DNA from: Moritella sp. F3
GTDB taxonomy: Bacteria; Pseudomonadota; Gammaproteobacteria; Enterobacterales; Moritellaceae
Reading direction: 5' to 3'
Assembly (NCBI RefSeq): GCF_015082335.1
Contig: NZ_BLRL01000001.1
Coordinates: forward strand, 62,001-126,000
Length of the DNA: 64,000 bases
Shown: positions 34,912 through 43,677 of the stretch, piece after piece
Layout: every line of letters starts with the position of its first letter
Position numbering within the stretch: the first letter of the stretch is position 1
Program-made: the position numbers and the translations under genes
The notes under the pieces: generated by a model
What the model was told of the DNA's origin: nothing
The model's input: the letters and a program-made list of their open reading frames with translations, nothing else
Database searches by the model: none

Positions 34912-35742
34912 ATGAGACTAGAAACAAACGAAAAACATGTAAATATAAAATATGGACTAAAATTAACCTTGTTGTTCAGTGTATTAATCACTGTATTTAA
35001 TACATCATTTGCAATGGCTGAAACAACCCAAGAAAAAGGGTTATCCATTGTTGTCGAAGCAGACAAACGCGATCAAGGGTTTGGTGACTCGTCTGCATCA
35101 ATGGAAATGATTTTAACTAATCGCCATGGTGAACAATCAATACGTATCATGCGTAACAAAACCATGGAACAGAAAAATGACGGTGATAAATCTCAGATCA
35201 TATTTGATAATCCGCGCGATGTAAAAGGAACCGCGTTTTTGTCCTACACGCATCGAGAAGGTGCTGATGATCAGTGGCTGTATTTACCCGCGTTAAAACG
35301 AGTTAAACGTATTGCATCCAGTAACAAGTCAGGCCCTTTCATGGGCAGTGAGTTTGCATTTGAAGATATAGCCTCGCAAGAAGTCAGTAAATATACTTAT
35401 AACTACATGAAGAATGAAACCTTTGATGGGCGTGAACATTTTGTTGTTGAGTTTGATCCAAAAGATAGCAAATCGGGATACTCACGTCAGGAAGTATTCA
35501 TTGATACTCAAGAGTATCGCGTTTGGAAAGTAAATTACTTTAACCGTGGTGGAGAGTTACTCAAAACACTGTCAGTAAGTGATTTTAATCAATACCTTGG
35601 GCAGTACTGGCGTGCAGATACATGGACGATGATAAATCATAAAACCAGTAAAAAGACGGTGCTAAATTTCCAAAATTGGCAGTTCGATAATGGCTTCAGT
35701 GATCGTGATTTTAGCCGTAATAGTCTGTCTCGTGCGAGGTAA
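34912..35742 (+). CDS. LolA-like outer-membrane lipoprotein-sorting family protein
   Basis: 276 aa with a signal peptide (LLFSVLITVFNTSFAMAE). The domain fits the LolA-like family paired with RND exporters: a half-barrel with DDQWLYLPALKRVKRIASSN, FMGSEFAFEDIA and YSRQEVFIDTQEYRVWKV. It probably carries a hydrophobic ligand across the periplasm between exporter and outer-membrane protein; inferred from family structure and operon order. AAGGA precedes the ATG. Confidence 0.85.
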   Translation: MRLETNEKHVNIKYGLKLTLLFSVLITVFNTSFAMAETTQEKGLSIVVEADKRDQGFGDSSASMEMILTNRHGEQSIRIMRNKTMEQKNDGDKSQIIFDNPRDVKGTAFLSYTHREGADDQWLYLPALKRVKRIASSNKSGPFMGSEFAFEDIASQEVSKYTYNYMKNETFDGREHFVVEFDPKDSKSGYSRQEVFIDTQEYRVWKVNYFNRGGELLKTLSVSDFNQYLGQYWRADTWTMINHKTSKKTVLNFQNWQFDNGFSDRDFSRNSLSRAR

Positions 35743-35749
35743 TGAAAGG

Positions 35750-36946
35750 ATGCATAAATCAGTAGTTTTACTTACAGTGTTAGCTTTAACTGGTTCAATT
35801 ACGATCGGCGTAACAGGTGAATTATCAGGGAATGTCGGCATTGAATCGACGGCATTTTTTGAATCACCTTTGTATGAAAAACAAGAAGACCTGTATCTTT
35901 CATTGAGTACTGATATCGATTATTACCATGACTGGGATAATGGCGACCAACGCTTTGAGGTCAGTGTGTTTGGTCGTATTGATAGCGTTGACGATGAGAG
36001 AAATCATGCTGATATTAGGGAGCTTTATTATTGGCGCGCGTTTAACCGTTTTGAGTTATATGCAGGGGTTAGACAAGTATTTTGGGGGGTTACGGAATCA
36101 GCACATCTTGTTGATATTGTTAACCAAACGGATTTAGTAGAGAGTATAGATGGAGAAGAAAAACTTGGCCAACCTATGATCAATACGTTCTTTGAAACTG
36201 ACCATGGTGCTTATGAAATATTCATTTTACCTGGGTTCAGAGAGCGCACATTCACAGGTGAAGCAGGGCGATTACGTCCGGGTATTAATGTCGATCAGGA
36301 CAATACGATTTATGAATCAGGCCAGGAACAATCTCATATTGATTATGCATTTCGTTGGAGTCACGTTATTGATGTGTGGGATGTTGGGTTAAGTTACTTT
36401 AATGGCACGGATAGAACACCAATACTGATGCCGACAACGAATGGTAATAGTGCTGTACTGTTAACGCCTTATTACCGACAGATCCAACAATACGGTGTAG
36501 ATTTACAGGCTACAATAGAAGACTGGGCTTGGAAAATGGAGACTATCGGCGTGAAGCCAGATTCTGACACCGATTACTTTGCCTCTGTTGCAGGGTTTGA
36601 ATATACCCTGGTTGGATTAGCTGGAAGTAGCGCAGACTTGGGATTAATCGTTGAATATCAGTATGATCAAAGGGATGATGACACAGCTAGTCTACAGCAA
36701 AACGATGTTGTTCTTGGCACTCGTTGGGTATTAAACAATGCTGATAGTACCGAAATACTATTGATTGGCAGTACTGATTTAGATGACAATTCAGTCATGA
36801 TGTCCGTTGAAGCACAACATAGATTAACAGACAGTTGGAGTATGAGTGTTGAAGCTAGGTATTTTGGCAATGCAGTGTTAGGCAATCCCACTTACGACTT
36901 GCGTAACGACAGCTATGCTAGAGTTGAGTTTAATGGTTATTTTTAA
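35750..36946 (+). CDS. Outer-membrane beta-barrel protein of RND operon
   Basis: 398 aa from the ATG at 35750, seven bases after the LolA-like stop; a longer frame starting at 35690 overlaps that gene and lacks a signal peptide. Signal-like start (SVVLLTVLALTGSITIG), then alternating strands with many aromatic girdle residues, and a C-terminal YARVEFNGYF ending in Phe, the usual barrel end. Blocks LYAGVRQVFWGVTESAHLVD and ADIRELYYWR resemble barrels found next to MMPL/LolA-like genes. Likely the outer-membrane part of the same system. Confidence 0.75.
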   Translation: MHKSVVLLTVLALTGSITIGVTGELSGNVGIESTAFFESPLYEKQEDLYLSLSTDIDYYHDWDNGDQRFEVSVFGRIDSVDDERNHADIRELYYWRAFNRFELYAGVRQVFWGVTESAHLVDIVNQTDLVESIDGEEKLGQPMINTFFETDHGAYEIFILPGFRERTFTGEAGRLRPGINVDQDNTIYESGQEQSHIDYAFRWSHVIDVWDVGLSYFNGTDRTPILMPTTNGNSAVLLTPYYRQIQQYGVDLQATIEDWAWKMETIGVKPDSDTDYFASVAGFEYTLVGLAGSSADLGLIVEYQYDQRDDDTASLQQNDVVLGTRWVLNNADSTEILLIGSTDLDDNSVMMSVEAQHRLTDSWSMSVEARYFGNAVLGNPTYDLRNDSYARVEFNGYF

Positions 36947-37059
36947 CCTCGGATGTAAGTAACTCATGAGTCTTTACTTTCAGCTATGTTACCTTTACGA
37001 ATAGTTATGTAATAATAGGTCCTTGTCTCGTGCTTTCATTGACAACAAGGACCTTATCA

Positions 37060-37452
37060 ATGGACCAACCAAACCAAAAAAATGGATTTTTCTACGAACA
37101 TGCCGCACTTTTAATATCAAGTTACCAACGCCTAACGGGTAGACGGCTCATTGACTGTCACGATAGTGATATTGGCGAGGCCTTGTTTAATGCTGACTTT
37201 GTGCTGGTGTCTCATGGTACTGAAAATGATCCAATATTCAATTATGGTAACAAGTCAGCATTAAAGTCATTCGAGTTAAGCTGGTCTGAATTTATTGCTT
37301 TACCATCAAGGAAATCAGCAAAGCCGATGGATCGTGATGAAAGAGCGGATCTACTGGCAAGAGTCACTCAGTTTGGTTTTATCGATGATTATCGCGGTTT
37401 ACGTATATCCGCTAGCGGTCGTACTTTTTGGATAGAAAATGCAACTGTGTGA
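37060..37452 (+). CDS. MEKHLA domain protein
   Basis: 130 aa from the ATG at 37060 (AAGGA eight bases upstream). MEKHLA domains are PAS-like; visible marks are HAALLISSYQRLTGR, ADFVLVSHGTENDPIFNYGN and a C-terminal SGRTFWIENATV. Usually encoded as small stand-alone proteins or joined to transcription factors in plants. Function unknown. Confidence 0.85.
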   Translation: MDQPNQKNGFFYEHAALLISSYQRLTGRRLIDCHDSDIGEALFNADFVLVSHGTENDPIFNYGNKSALKSFELSWSEFIALPSRKSAKPMDRDERADLLARVTQFGFIDDYRGLRISASGRTFWIENATV

Positions 37453-37579
37453 AACCTTATTGATAACAATGGGTCTTTTTGCGGTCAAGCTGCTATGTTT
37501 AAACCATAGACTTGCTAAATTACATTCTGTACAATCAGTTTCAAACTAATACTGCATTTCAATTGTGGTATTAGTTTTC

Positions 37580-37648
37580 CCTTCGTATAACCCTAATGAT
37601 ATGGATTAGGGGTCTCTACCAGGAACCTATAATTCCTGATTACGAAGA
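37580..37648 (+). ncRNA. Adenine-sensing purine riboswitch
   Basis: The aptamer matches the purine riboswitch: P1 strands CTTCGTATA and TACGAAG, P2/P3 loops with TAATGATATGG and GGTCTCTACC, and CCTGATTAC at the J3-1 region. The discriminating base after GAT is U (T), as in the Vibrio vulnificus add riboswitch, which points to adenine rather than guanine. It lies 82 bases before the deaminase ATG. Confidence 0.9.
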
Positions 37649-37729
37649 GTTTAGTACTTTAGTGCTTTTCTCTTTGTAGTGTCTGTTATTAAAGAGAAGT
37701 GCTTAATAAATCTTATTAGGAACTTAATC

Positions 37730-38740
37730 ATGAAACAATTTATTCAAGACTTACCAAAAGTAGAACTCCATTTACATATCGAAGGCACGCTTGAGCCTGA
37801 ACTCATGTTTGAACTTGCTGCGCGCAATAATATCACCATTCCATTCGAGTCATTTGAAGATGTCAGAGATGCTTATAACTTTCACAACCTGCAATCGTTT
37901 TTAGATATCTATTATCAAGGGGCGAATGTTCTTATTACAGAACAAGATTTTTTTGACCTGACTTGGGCTTATCTACTGCGCTGCAAAAACGATAATGTTG
38001 TTCATACCGAAATATTCTTCGATCCACAAACTCACACTGAACGCGGGATAAGTTTTGATACTGTCGTTAACGGTATTGAACGAGCATTATCGAAAGCGGT
38101 ATCTGAACTCAATATTACCAGTCAGCTAATCATGTGTTTCTTACGCCACCTGGATGAAGAGTCTGCATTTACAACATTAGAGCAAGCATTGCAGCATAAG
38201 GACAAGATTATCGCTGTCGGGTTAGACTCATCTGAAAATGGTAATCCAGCAGGTAAATTTGAGCGCGTGTTTAAGCGTGCATTAAATGAAGGTTTTTTAA
38301 CTGTTGCCCATGCCGGTGAAGAAGGTCCTGCCAGTAGTATTCGAGATGCGTTAGATTTGTTACAGATAACACGGATTGATCATGGTGTACGCTGCTCGGA
38401 TGACGAGGCCTTTGTCCAAGAATTAGCACGTAAAAAGACACCGCTGACTGTTTGTCCGTTATCTAACATCAAGCTAAAAGTATTTGAGGAAATGTCTGAA
38501 CACAATATTGTCGAGCTTTTGCGTAAAGGCGTTTGCGTTACGATAAATTCAGATGACCCTGCATACTTCGGTGGTTACATGACTGACAACTTTATGGCCG
38601 TTTCAGATGCACATAACATGACGAAAGCTGAAATAGCGCAATTTACTTTTAATGCGATTGATGCCAGTTTCATTTCAGCTCTTGAAAAAAAGCGGCTGTT
38701 CGCAATTAACGAAGCTTATTTAACCCTTCATCATTCATAA
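37730..38740 (+). CDS. Adenosine/adenine deaminase family protein
   Basis: 336 aa from the ATG at 37730 (AGGA eight bases upstream); an in-frame GTG at 37679 would lie in the riboswitch expression region. Metal-dependent deaminase with [12 protein letters not shown] (two zinc His), HAGEEG, DHGVRC and [10 protein letters not shown] (zinc Asp). The sequence type, with [13 protein letters not shown], is that of adenine deaminases of the Add/Aah1 class. An adenine riboswitch upstream supports adenine as substrate: adenine to hypoxanthine. Confidence 0.9.
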   Translation: MKQFIQDLPKVELHLHIEGTLEPELMFELAARNNITIPFESFEDVRDAYNFHNLQSFLDIYYQGANVLITEQDFFDLTWAYLLRCKNDNVVHTEIFFDPQTHTERGISFDTVVNGIERALSKAVSELNITSQLIMCFLRHLDEESAFTTLEQALQHKDKIIAVGLDSSENGNPAGKFERVFKRALNEGFLTVAHAGEEGPASSIRDALDLLQITRIDHGVRCSDDEAFVQELARKKTPLTVCPLSNIKLKVFEEMSEHNIVELLRKGVCVTINSDDPAYFGGYMTDNFMAVSDAHNMTKAEIAQFTFNAIDASFISALEKKRLFAINEAYLTLHHS

Positions 38741-38765
38741 ATAGCACTTAATCATGAGTAAAACT

Positions 38766-38789
38766 CCCGTAAAGTGCCATTTTTACGGG
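38766..38789 (+). terminator. Terminator-like hairpin after deaminase gene
   Basis: CCCGTAAA (38766-38773) and TTTACGGG (38782-38789), 25 bases after the stop. A close relative lies at 59669-59700. Confidence 0.6.
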
Positions 38790-38802
38790 GGGATAAATTA
38801 CA

Positions 38803-38818
38803 CTGTATATATATACAG
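38803..38818. promoter_or_regulatory. LexA-type palindrome
   Basis: CTGTATATATATACAG, ideal LexA consensus within a 20-bp perfect palindrome (38801-38820). It lies 12 bases after the stop of a small minus-strand gene and not before any clear gene, so function as an SOS operator is unsure; it could be part of a repeated intergenic element. Confidence 0.5.
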
Positions 38819-38830
38819 TGCAATTTCATG

Positions 38831-39070
38831 TTACGTGAAATCGATACTTATCTTCTTAAAACCAATCTTTTGTGCATTTGCTGCGGCAGCATCAATTGTC
38901 TTAAATGCTCGTGGTGTATTGGACTCTTCACGTTGAGAAGTCATCACATGCACATTTTTATTCGTGGTTTGGGCAATAATAATATACCCATTCATCAAAG
39001 GTGCTCGTTTTACTGTTATTTTCTTCAGGCCGCCATTATCAAACAAAACCTTTAATTCTTTAAGTTCCAA
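38831..39070 (-). CDS. Small conserved hypothetical protein
   Basis: 79 aa, TTG start at 39070 with a weak AGAG site. The sequence begins MELKELKVLFDNGGLKK and has AFKTIDAAAANAQKIGFKKI near the end, a pattern I associate with small proteins often labelled plasmid replication protein RepB in Shewanella and Vibrio; that label is unproven and this match is from memory. Upstream lies a perfect inverted repeat (AATCAAATT/AATTTGATT, 39139-39159). Possibly a mobile-element relic. Confidence 0.45.
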   Translation of the reverse strand: MELKELKVLFDNGGLKKITVKRAPLMNGYIIIAQTTNKNVHVMTSQREESNTPRAFKTIDAAAANAQKIGFKKISIDFT

Positions 39071-39235
39071 GCTATTAAATCTCTATAAATAGGGTCAAAT
39101 TACAGCGTATATCTTACAATCAAAACTAAGTTTTTAGCAATCAAATTTAGAATTTGATTTGGTGTGTATATGGTAACTATATAGTAATTATGCGGCTATT
39201 TATGAGCGTCACGTTCAGAATCAGTGGTTTAAATT

Positions 39236-39270
39236 AAAAAAGCCCAGCTATGTTATTAGCTGGGCTTTTT
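39236..39270 (-). terminator. Terminator of alanine symporter gene
   Basis: AAAAAGCCCAGCTA and TAGCTGGGCTTTTT, a long GC-rich stem with a T-run on both strands. Confidence 0.85.
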
Positions 39271-39308
39271 ATCATTAGAGTCAGTCGTTTAAATTAAAAC
39301 GTTAAAAA

Positions 39309-40868
39309 TTAGTCTTTTAACTGTTTAGATACCAACACAGCTTCTTTACTGTAATCTTTGATTTCACCTGATTGAACACGGGAAATAAACGATTGTAGTT
39401 CTTTTTTCACTACCGGCATTAAGAAATACAAACCGATAATATTGAAGATAGACATTGCAAAGATAGCGGCATCAGAGAAGTCGATAACAGCACCAAAGCT
39501 TACACTTGCGCCGATGACAACAAAACAACAGAACATAATTTTGTATACAAGCTCAGTCGTTTTACCTTCACCAAACAGGTAAGTCCATGCTTTAAGACCA
39601 TAATAAGACCACGAAATCATTGTCGAGAACGCAAACATCACAACAGCTACAGCGAGCACGTATTGGAATATGTCCGCCGTTTCAGTAAATGCTGCTGCAG
39701 TCAGTGTTACACCACTTAGTTCGCCATTGTTCATGCCTGAGATTGTAATGACTAAGGCTGTCATCGTACAAATAACAACAGTATCAATGAAAGGTTCGAG
39801 TACTGAAACTAAGCCTTCTGTGATTGGCTCTTTGGTTTTTACCGCTGCATGGGCAATCGCAGCTGAACCAACACCGGCTTCATTCGAGAATGTCGCACGT
39901 TTCATACCTTGGATTAATGCACCAACAAATCCACCAGCAACACCCGAACCCGTAAAGGCACCATCAATAATTTGGGCAAATGCATCACCAATCATAGATG
40001 CGTTAGATGCTAATACAATCACTGACATACCGACATACAATAACGCCATCGTAGGGACAAGCTTACCCGTTACTTTTGCGATTGATGGCATACCACCGAT
40101 AATAACCGATGCAACCATACACGCTAGAATAACACCCGTTACCCAACCATAACCTTCAGGTAGACCCAATGTTTGCACTATCATTGCATTCGCTTGGTTG
40201 CCTTGGAACATGTTGCCACCACCAAGCGCACCCAGAATAGTCATGATTGCAAAACCTACAGCTAGGAATTTACCTAAATTTGTAAAGCCGCGTTCTTTTA
40301 AACCACGGCTCAGATAATACATTGGACCACCCGATACATCACCATTTGGTAACTGGTTGCGATATTTTACACCAAGGGTACATTCACAAAACTTAGATGC
40401 CATACCTAACAGGCCACAGAGGATCATCCAAAACGTCGCGCCGGGACCACCAATAGCAAGGGCTGCACCAACACCGGCAATATTACCTAATCCGACAGTA
40501 CCTGACAGCGCCGTAGTTAATGCCTGGAAGTGGGAAACTTGTCCTGGTTCGTCTTTATTCGGATCCGTGAAGTCACCTTTAACGATCTTAACTGCAAGAC
40601 CAAAGCGTTTGAACTGCACAAAACCAAAATAGAAGGTGAAGATAATAGCGGCGACGAATAACCAGCCAACGATGATAGGGAAGTTTGCCCCATTAACAGG
40701 GACTGAGGTGAAAATAGTGTTAGCAAACCAACTGAGGTTTTCATTAAAGAACTGATCCACAGCCTTATCAAACCCAACTGATTCACTGGCGGCAAAAGCC
40801 GAAGAGGTAAACATGCTTAACATTACGATAATGTAGCGACTAACCTTTGTGATCATATTCAATTCCAT
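39309..40868 (-). CDS. Sodium:alanine/glycine symporter (AGCS family)
   Basis: 519 aa inner-membrane symporter. AGCS marks: TALSGTVGLGNIAGVGAALA, GGPGATFWMI, GGPMYYLSRGL and FSNEAGVGSAAIAHAA. About ten to eleven spans. An N-terminal hydrophobic segment with AFAA looks like a cleaved signal, as in several marine homologues. Two starts are possible (40868 or Met5 at 40856, which has GGATGGA upstream). No glycine riboswitch was found in the leader. Confidence 0.9.
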   Translation of the reverse strand: MELNMITKVSRYIIVMLSMFTSSAFAASESVGFDKAVDQFFNENLSWFANTIFTSVPVNGANFPIIVGWLFVAAIIFTFYFGFVQFKRFGLAVKIVKGDFTDPNKDEPGQVSHFQALTTALSGTVGLGNIAGVGAALAIGGPGATFWMILCGLLGMASKFCECTLGVKYRNQLPNGDVSGGPMYYLSRGLKERGFTNLGKFLAVGFAIMTILGALGGGNMFQGNQANAMIVQTLGLPEGYGWVTGVILACMVASVIIGGMPSIAKVTGKLVPTMALLYVGMSVIVLASNASMIGDAFAQIIDGAFTGSGVAGGFVGALIQGMKRATFSNEAGVGSAAIAHAAVKTKEPITEGLVSVLEPFIDTVVICTMTALVITISGMNNGELSGVTLTAAAFTETADIFQYVLAVAVVMFAFSTMISWSYYGLKAWTYLFGEGKTTELVYKIMFCCFVVIGASVSFGAVIDFSDAAIFAMSIFNIIGLYFLMPVVKKELQSFISRVQSGEIKDYSKEAVLVSKQLKD

Positions 40869-41453
40869 CCATGTTTTATCTTATTTAAGCGATACCAATA
40901 GAATAATTCACTATTCAACACTGTATTTACCGCTCCATGGCAAAATAAATTAGCAATAAATAAACATTCCAGCAACAATTCACAGTGTTTCGTAGTGAAT
41001 TTTTATACTTCCGTATTTATTTAGTTTAGTTTTATAGTCCACTAAAGTGGGGTATATCCAGTCGTTAAATCTAAGTATTAACTGTTGTTAGATGATCTGC
41101 TATTAACGTTTTATTGCTTACGATCTGTTAAGTTTATCACCTTTTATCAGCATAATACTCTAAATTAGTTAGTTGGTTCGGGCGTAAATACTTAAAAAGA
41201 GTTAGTCTATTTACGATCTTAAATCTAGTTTTTAAAGGTTCTAATTTTACTTAATTTGTCATTAATGCTATTACCTATTTCGGTTTTAGTCATCGATGTT
41301 TATAGCTTAATCCGCCTATTTAATTGACTCAATCGCGTATAATTAGTGTTGTGTGGCTATTTTAGTGATACATCACACTGCGAGAATAATTTTGATTTGC
41401 AATTGATAATAAATCTCATTAAGATTGATTGTCTTATAGATTTGAGGTGGATT
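40869..41453. other. Divergent AT-rich intergenic region
   Basis: About 585 bases, no gene. It holds the leaders of the symporter and of the operon with the ABC ATPase. Checked for a glycine riboswitch (paired GGAGA/CCGAAGG blocks) on the minus strand; none seen. An in-frame extension of the next gene (from 41346) lies here and is judged not coding. Confidence 0.5.
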
Positions 41454-41948
41454 ATGGAATTGCAGCAATGCTGGATGCGTTACCTGAAGGCAGAAAAGTT
41501 AATAGAACATGGTTATTGGTCTGAAGCTCATGAGTTATATACGGAGGTATTAGACAATCTGCCGATACATATTCATCAGGCATTAGAAAATGAGAATATT
41601 AAACCGTGCCAATTTTCATGTTTGATATCAGGATTAAGAGATGCCACTGTCGCACAGTCTGAAATTCTCAATAAAATGGGGCAACAACACAGCGCATTTG
41701 CAACGTTGAACCAATCTTATGCGCTACTTCAGTTCATATCACTTGAAACAAGTAACCTTGTTCAACGAACGATGACGCTAATCGATAATAAGAGTGAAGA
41801 TATTCTACGTCATATGGGCGCTTTTTGTCACGCTCAACGCGATGCTCAGTGGATGCTTAAATACGAACATATCCAGAAAGCACATCATCACTTTGCTAAG
41901 TTAAGAGTCACCTCAGATCAAGCCAATTCAACGCATTTGTTAAATTGA
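41454..41948 (+). CDS. Hypothetical protein with TPR-like N-terminus
   Basis: 164 aa from the ATG at 41454 (GAGGTGG just upstream). Helical; the start ERYW-type segment here reads WMRYLKAEKLIEHGYWSEAHELYTEVLDNLP, fitting one TPR-like repeat (quoted in part: YLKAEKLIEHGYWSEAHELY). Several His and Cys residues later. I do not recognise a family. It is 12 bases before the ABC ATPase and so probably co-transcribed. Confidence 0.65.
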   Translation: MELQQCWMRYLKAEKLIEHGYWSEAHELYTEVLDNLPIHIHQALENENIKPCQFSCLISGLRDATVAQSEILNKMGQQHSAFATLNQSYALLQFISLETSNLVQRTMTLIDNKSEDILRHMGAFCHAQRDAQWMLKYEHIQKAHHHFAKLRVTSDQANSTHLLN

Positions 41949-41960
41949 TAAGGACGTATT

Positions 41961-43589
41961 ATGCTAAAGCAAACTATTCTTCGCGTTCGTAATCTTTCCG
42001 TCAGTTTTACTACCAATGACGGAATGGTTGATGCGGTTAAAAATGTTAACTTTGATTTAAAATCCGGTGAAACACTGGCTATTGTCGGTGAATCGGGTTC
42101 AGGTAAATCTGTATCATCCAATGCTTTGATGTGCCTACTACCAGATAATGGTGTTGTATCTTCTCAATCGAGCATTGTCTTTGAAGGACAATCGATCTTA
42201 GATAAAACAGAGCGTCAAATGCAGTCTATCAGAGGCGAGCGAATTGGCATGATCTTCCAAGAACCTATGACGTCTCTGAACCCCTATTTGCGAGTGGGAA
42301 TTCAGGTTGCAGAAGCCATTATGTGCCATCGTAAAGTGTCTAAAAAGCAGGCTCAAATACGTGTTTTAGAACTGTTTGTTCTGGTTCATTTACCAAACCC
42401 TGAACAAGCTTACAGCAAGTTTCCACACGAATTTTCAGGCGGTCAGTTGCAACGTATTATGATTGCAATGGCACTGATAAATGAACCTGACATTCTAATT
42501 GCCGATGAACCGACCACTGCGCTAGATGTGACCGTACAGGCCGAAGTCTTGGATTTAATAAAAGAAATCCAGAATAAAATGGGCATGGCTATTTTATTCA
42601 TTACGCACGATCTTGGCGTTGTTAAACATCTTGCAGACCGAGTGCTGGTGATGTGCAAAGGTGAAATTGTGGAAGAAGGGGAAACAGGACTACTTTTCCA
42701 GGAACCACAACACGAATATACCAAGATGCTGATTAATTCAGTCCCGAAAGGTCAAAAAGAGCCAATCGAAGCAACGGCTCCAGAACTGCTTCGAGCTGAA
42801 AATATTCAGGTTAAATTCCTGATTAAATCTCATTTTATACCCAGTAGATGTGAATATTTTGAAGCGGTGAAAGGTATCTCGCTTACACTGAAACAAGGTG
42901 AAACCTTGGGCATTGTTGGTGAGTCAGGCTCAGGTAAATCGACTCTGGGACGTGCCATTATTGGCCTACTGCCATTCTCTGGTAACCTTTCTTATAAAGG
43001 TCAAGACCTCAGCTTACTGAGTGATAAGGACAGGTTTGATCTGAAAAAAGACGTTCAGATGGTTTTTCAGGACCCGTACGGCTCTTTGTCACCACGTATG
43101 ACCGTTGGCGAAATAATTACTGAAGGCTTAAGGGTGCACAAACCCCTGATGTCTAAACAGGAAAGGTTACAAAAAGCCTGTCTCGCGCTTGAAGAAGTAC
43201 GCTTAGAGCCGAACTCAATCAATCGTTATCCGCACGAGTTTTCTGGTGGTCAGCGTCAGCGTATTGCAATTGCTAGAGCGCTGATCTTGAAACCGTCATT
43301 TATCTTGTTGGATGAACCAACCTCGGCACTCGACCGATCTGTTCAGCTCACCGTGATTGATTTACTTAAAGAGATCCAGGTTAAAAACAACATTGGTTTC
43401 ATCTTCATCAGTCATGACCTTTCAGTCGTCAAAGCATTATCTGATCGGGTATTAGTAATGCAAAAAGGTAGAGTGATGGAGCAGGGAACAGCTGAGGACA
43501 TATTCCATAACCCGCAGCACGATTACACTAAAAAACTTATCAATGCGTCGTTTGACTTGGATGAAGAGGCTATCGAGAGTGTAGCTTAG
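41961..43589 (+). CDS. yejF: Double-ATPase peptide ABC transporter subunit (YejF-like)
   Basis: 542 aa, two fused ATP-binding domains. Each has Walker A (GESGSGKS), signature (FSGGQLQR and FSGGQRQR), Walker B (ILIADEPTTALD and ILLDEPTSALD) and a switch His (ITHDLGVVKHL, ISHDLSVVKAL). Energises oligopeptide import such as microcin C-type peptides in E. coli YejABEF. The permease and binding-protein genes are not adjacent here, so it either works with distant partners or has another role. Confidence 0.85.
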   Translation: MLKQTILRVRNLSVSFTTNDGMVDAVKNVNFDLKSGETLAIVGESGSGKSVSSNALMCLLPDNGVVSSQSSIVFEGQSILDKTERQMQSIRGERIGMIFQEPMTSLNPYLRVGIQVAEAIMCHRKVSKKQAQIRVLELFVLVHLPNPEQAYSKFPHEFSGGQLQRIMIAMALINEPDILIADEPTTALDVTVQAEVLDLIKEIQNKMGMAILFITHDLGVVKHLADRVLVMCKGEIVEEGETGLLFQEPQHEYTKMLINSVPKGQKEPIEATAPELLRAENIQVKFLIKSHFIPSRCEYFEAVKGISLTLKQGETLGIVGESGSGKSTLGRAIIGLLPFSGNLSYKGQDLSLLSDKDRFDLKKDVQMVFQDPYGSLSPRMTVGEIITEGLRVHKPLMSKQERLQKACLALEEVRLEPNSINRYPHEFSGGQRQRIAIARALILKPSFILLDEPTSALDRSVQLTVIDLLKEIQVKNNIGFIFISHDLSVVKALSDRVLVMQKGRVMEQGTAEDIFHNPQHDYTKKLINASFDLDEEAIESVA

Positions 43590-43610
43590 CTTTCATTAAT
43601 GAAAAATGAG

Positions 43611-43634
43611 ATGCCGCAATACGCGGCATTTTTT
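43611..43634. terminator. Terminator between yejF and alkB
   Basis: ATGCCGC (43611-43617) and GCGGCAT (43623-43629), followed by six T residues; ends yejF and may also serve alkB from the other side. Confidence 0.8.
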
Positions 43635-43677
43635 ATACCTACGCTATGTTGAACTCTAATATAGCCATATATTTGCT

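Noticed and set aside
35690-35749. Longer start of the outer-membrane barrel gene
   Set aside because: It overlaps the LolA-like gene by more than 50 bases and would hide the signal peptide that starts at 35750.
37679-37729. Upstream GTG start of the deaminase
   Set aside because: It is within the expression region of the riboswitch; the ATG at 37730 has AGGA at the right distance.
39670-40632. Plus-strand frames opposite the alanine symporter
   Set aside because: Shadows of the symporter codons; compositions are Thr/Pro-rich and have no family features.
40869-41200. Glycine riboswitch before the alanine/glycine symporter
   Set aside because: Looked for on the minus strand because such symporters often have one; the conserved blocks are absent.
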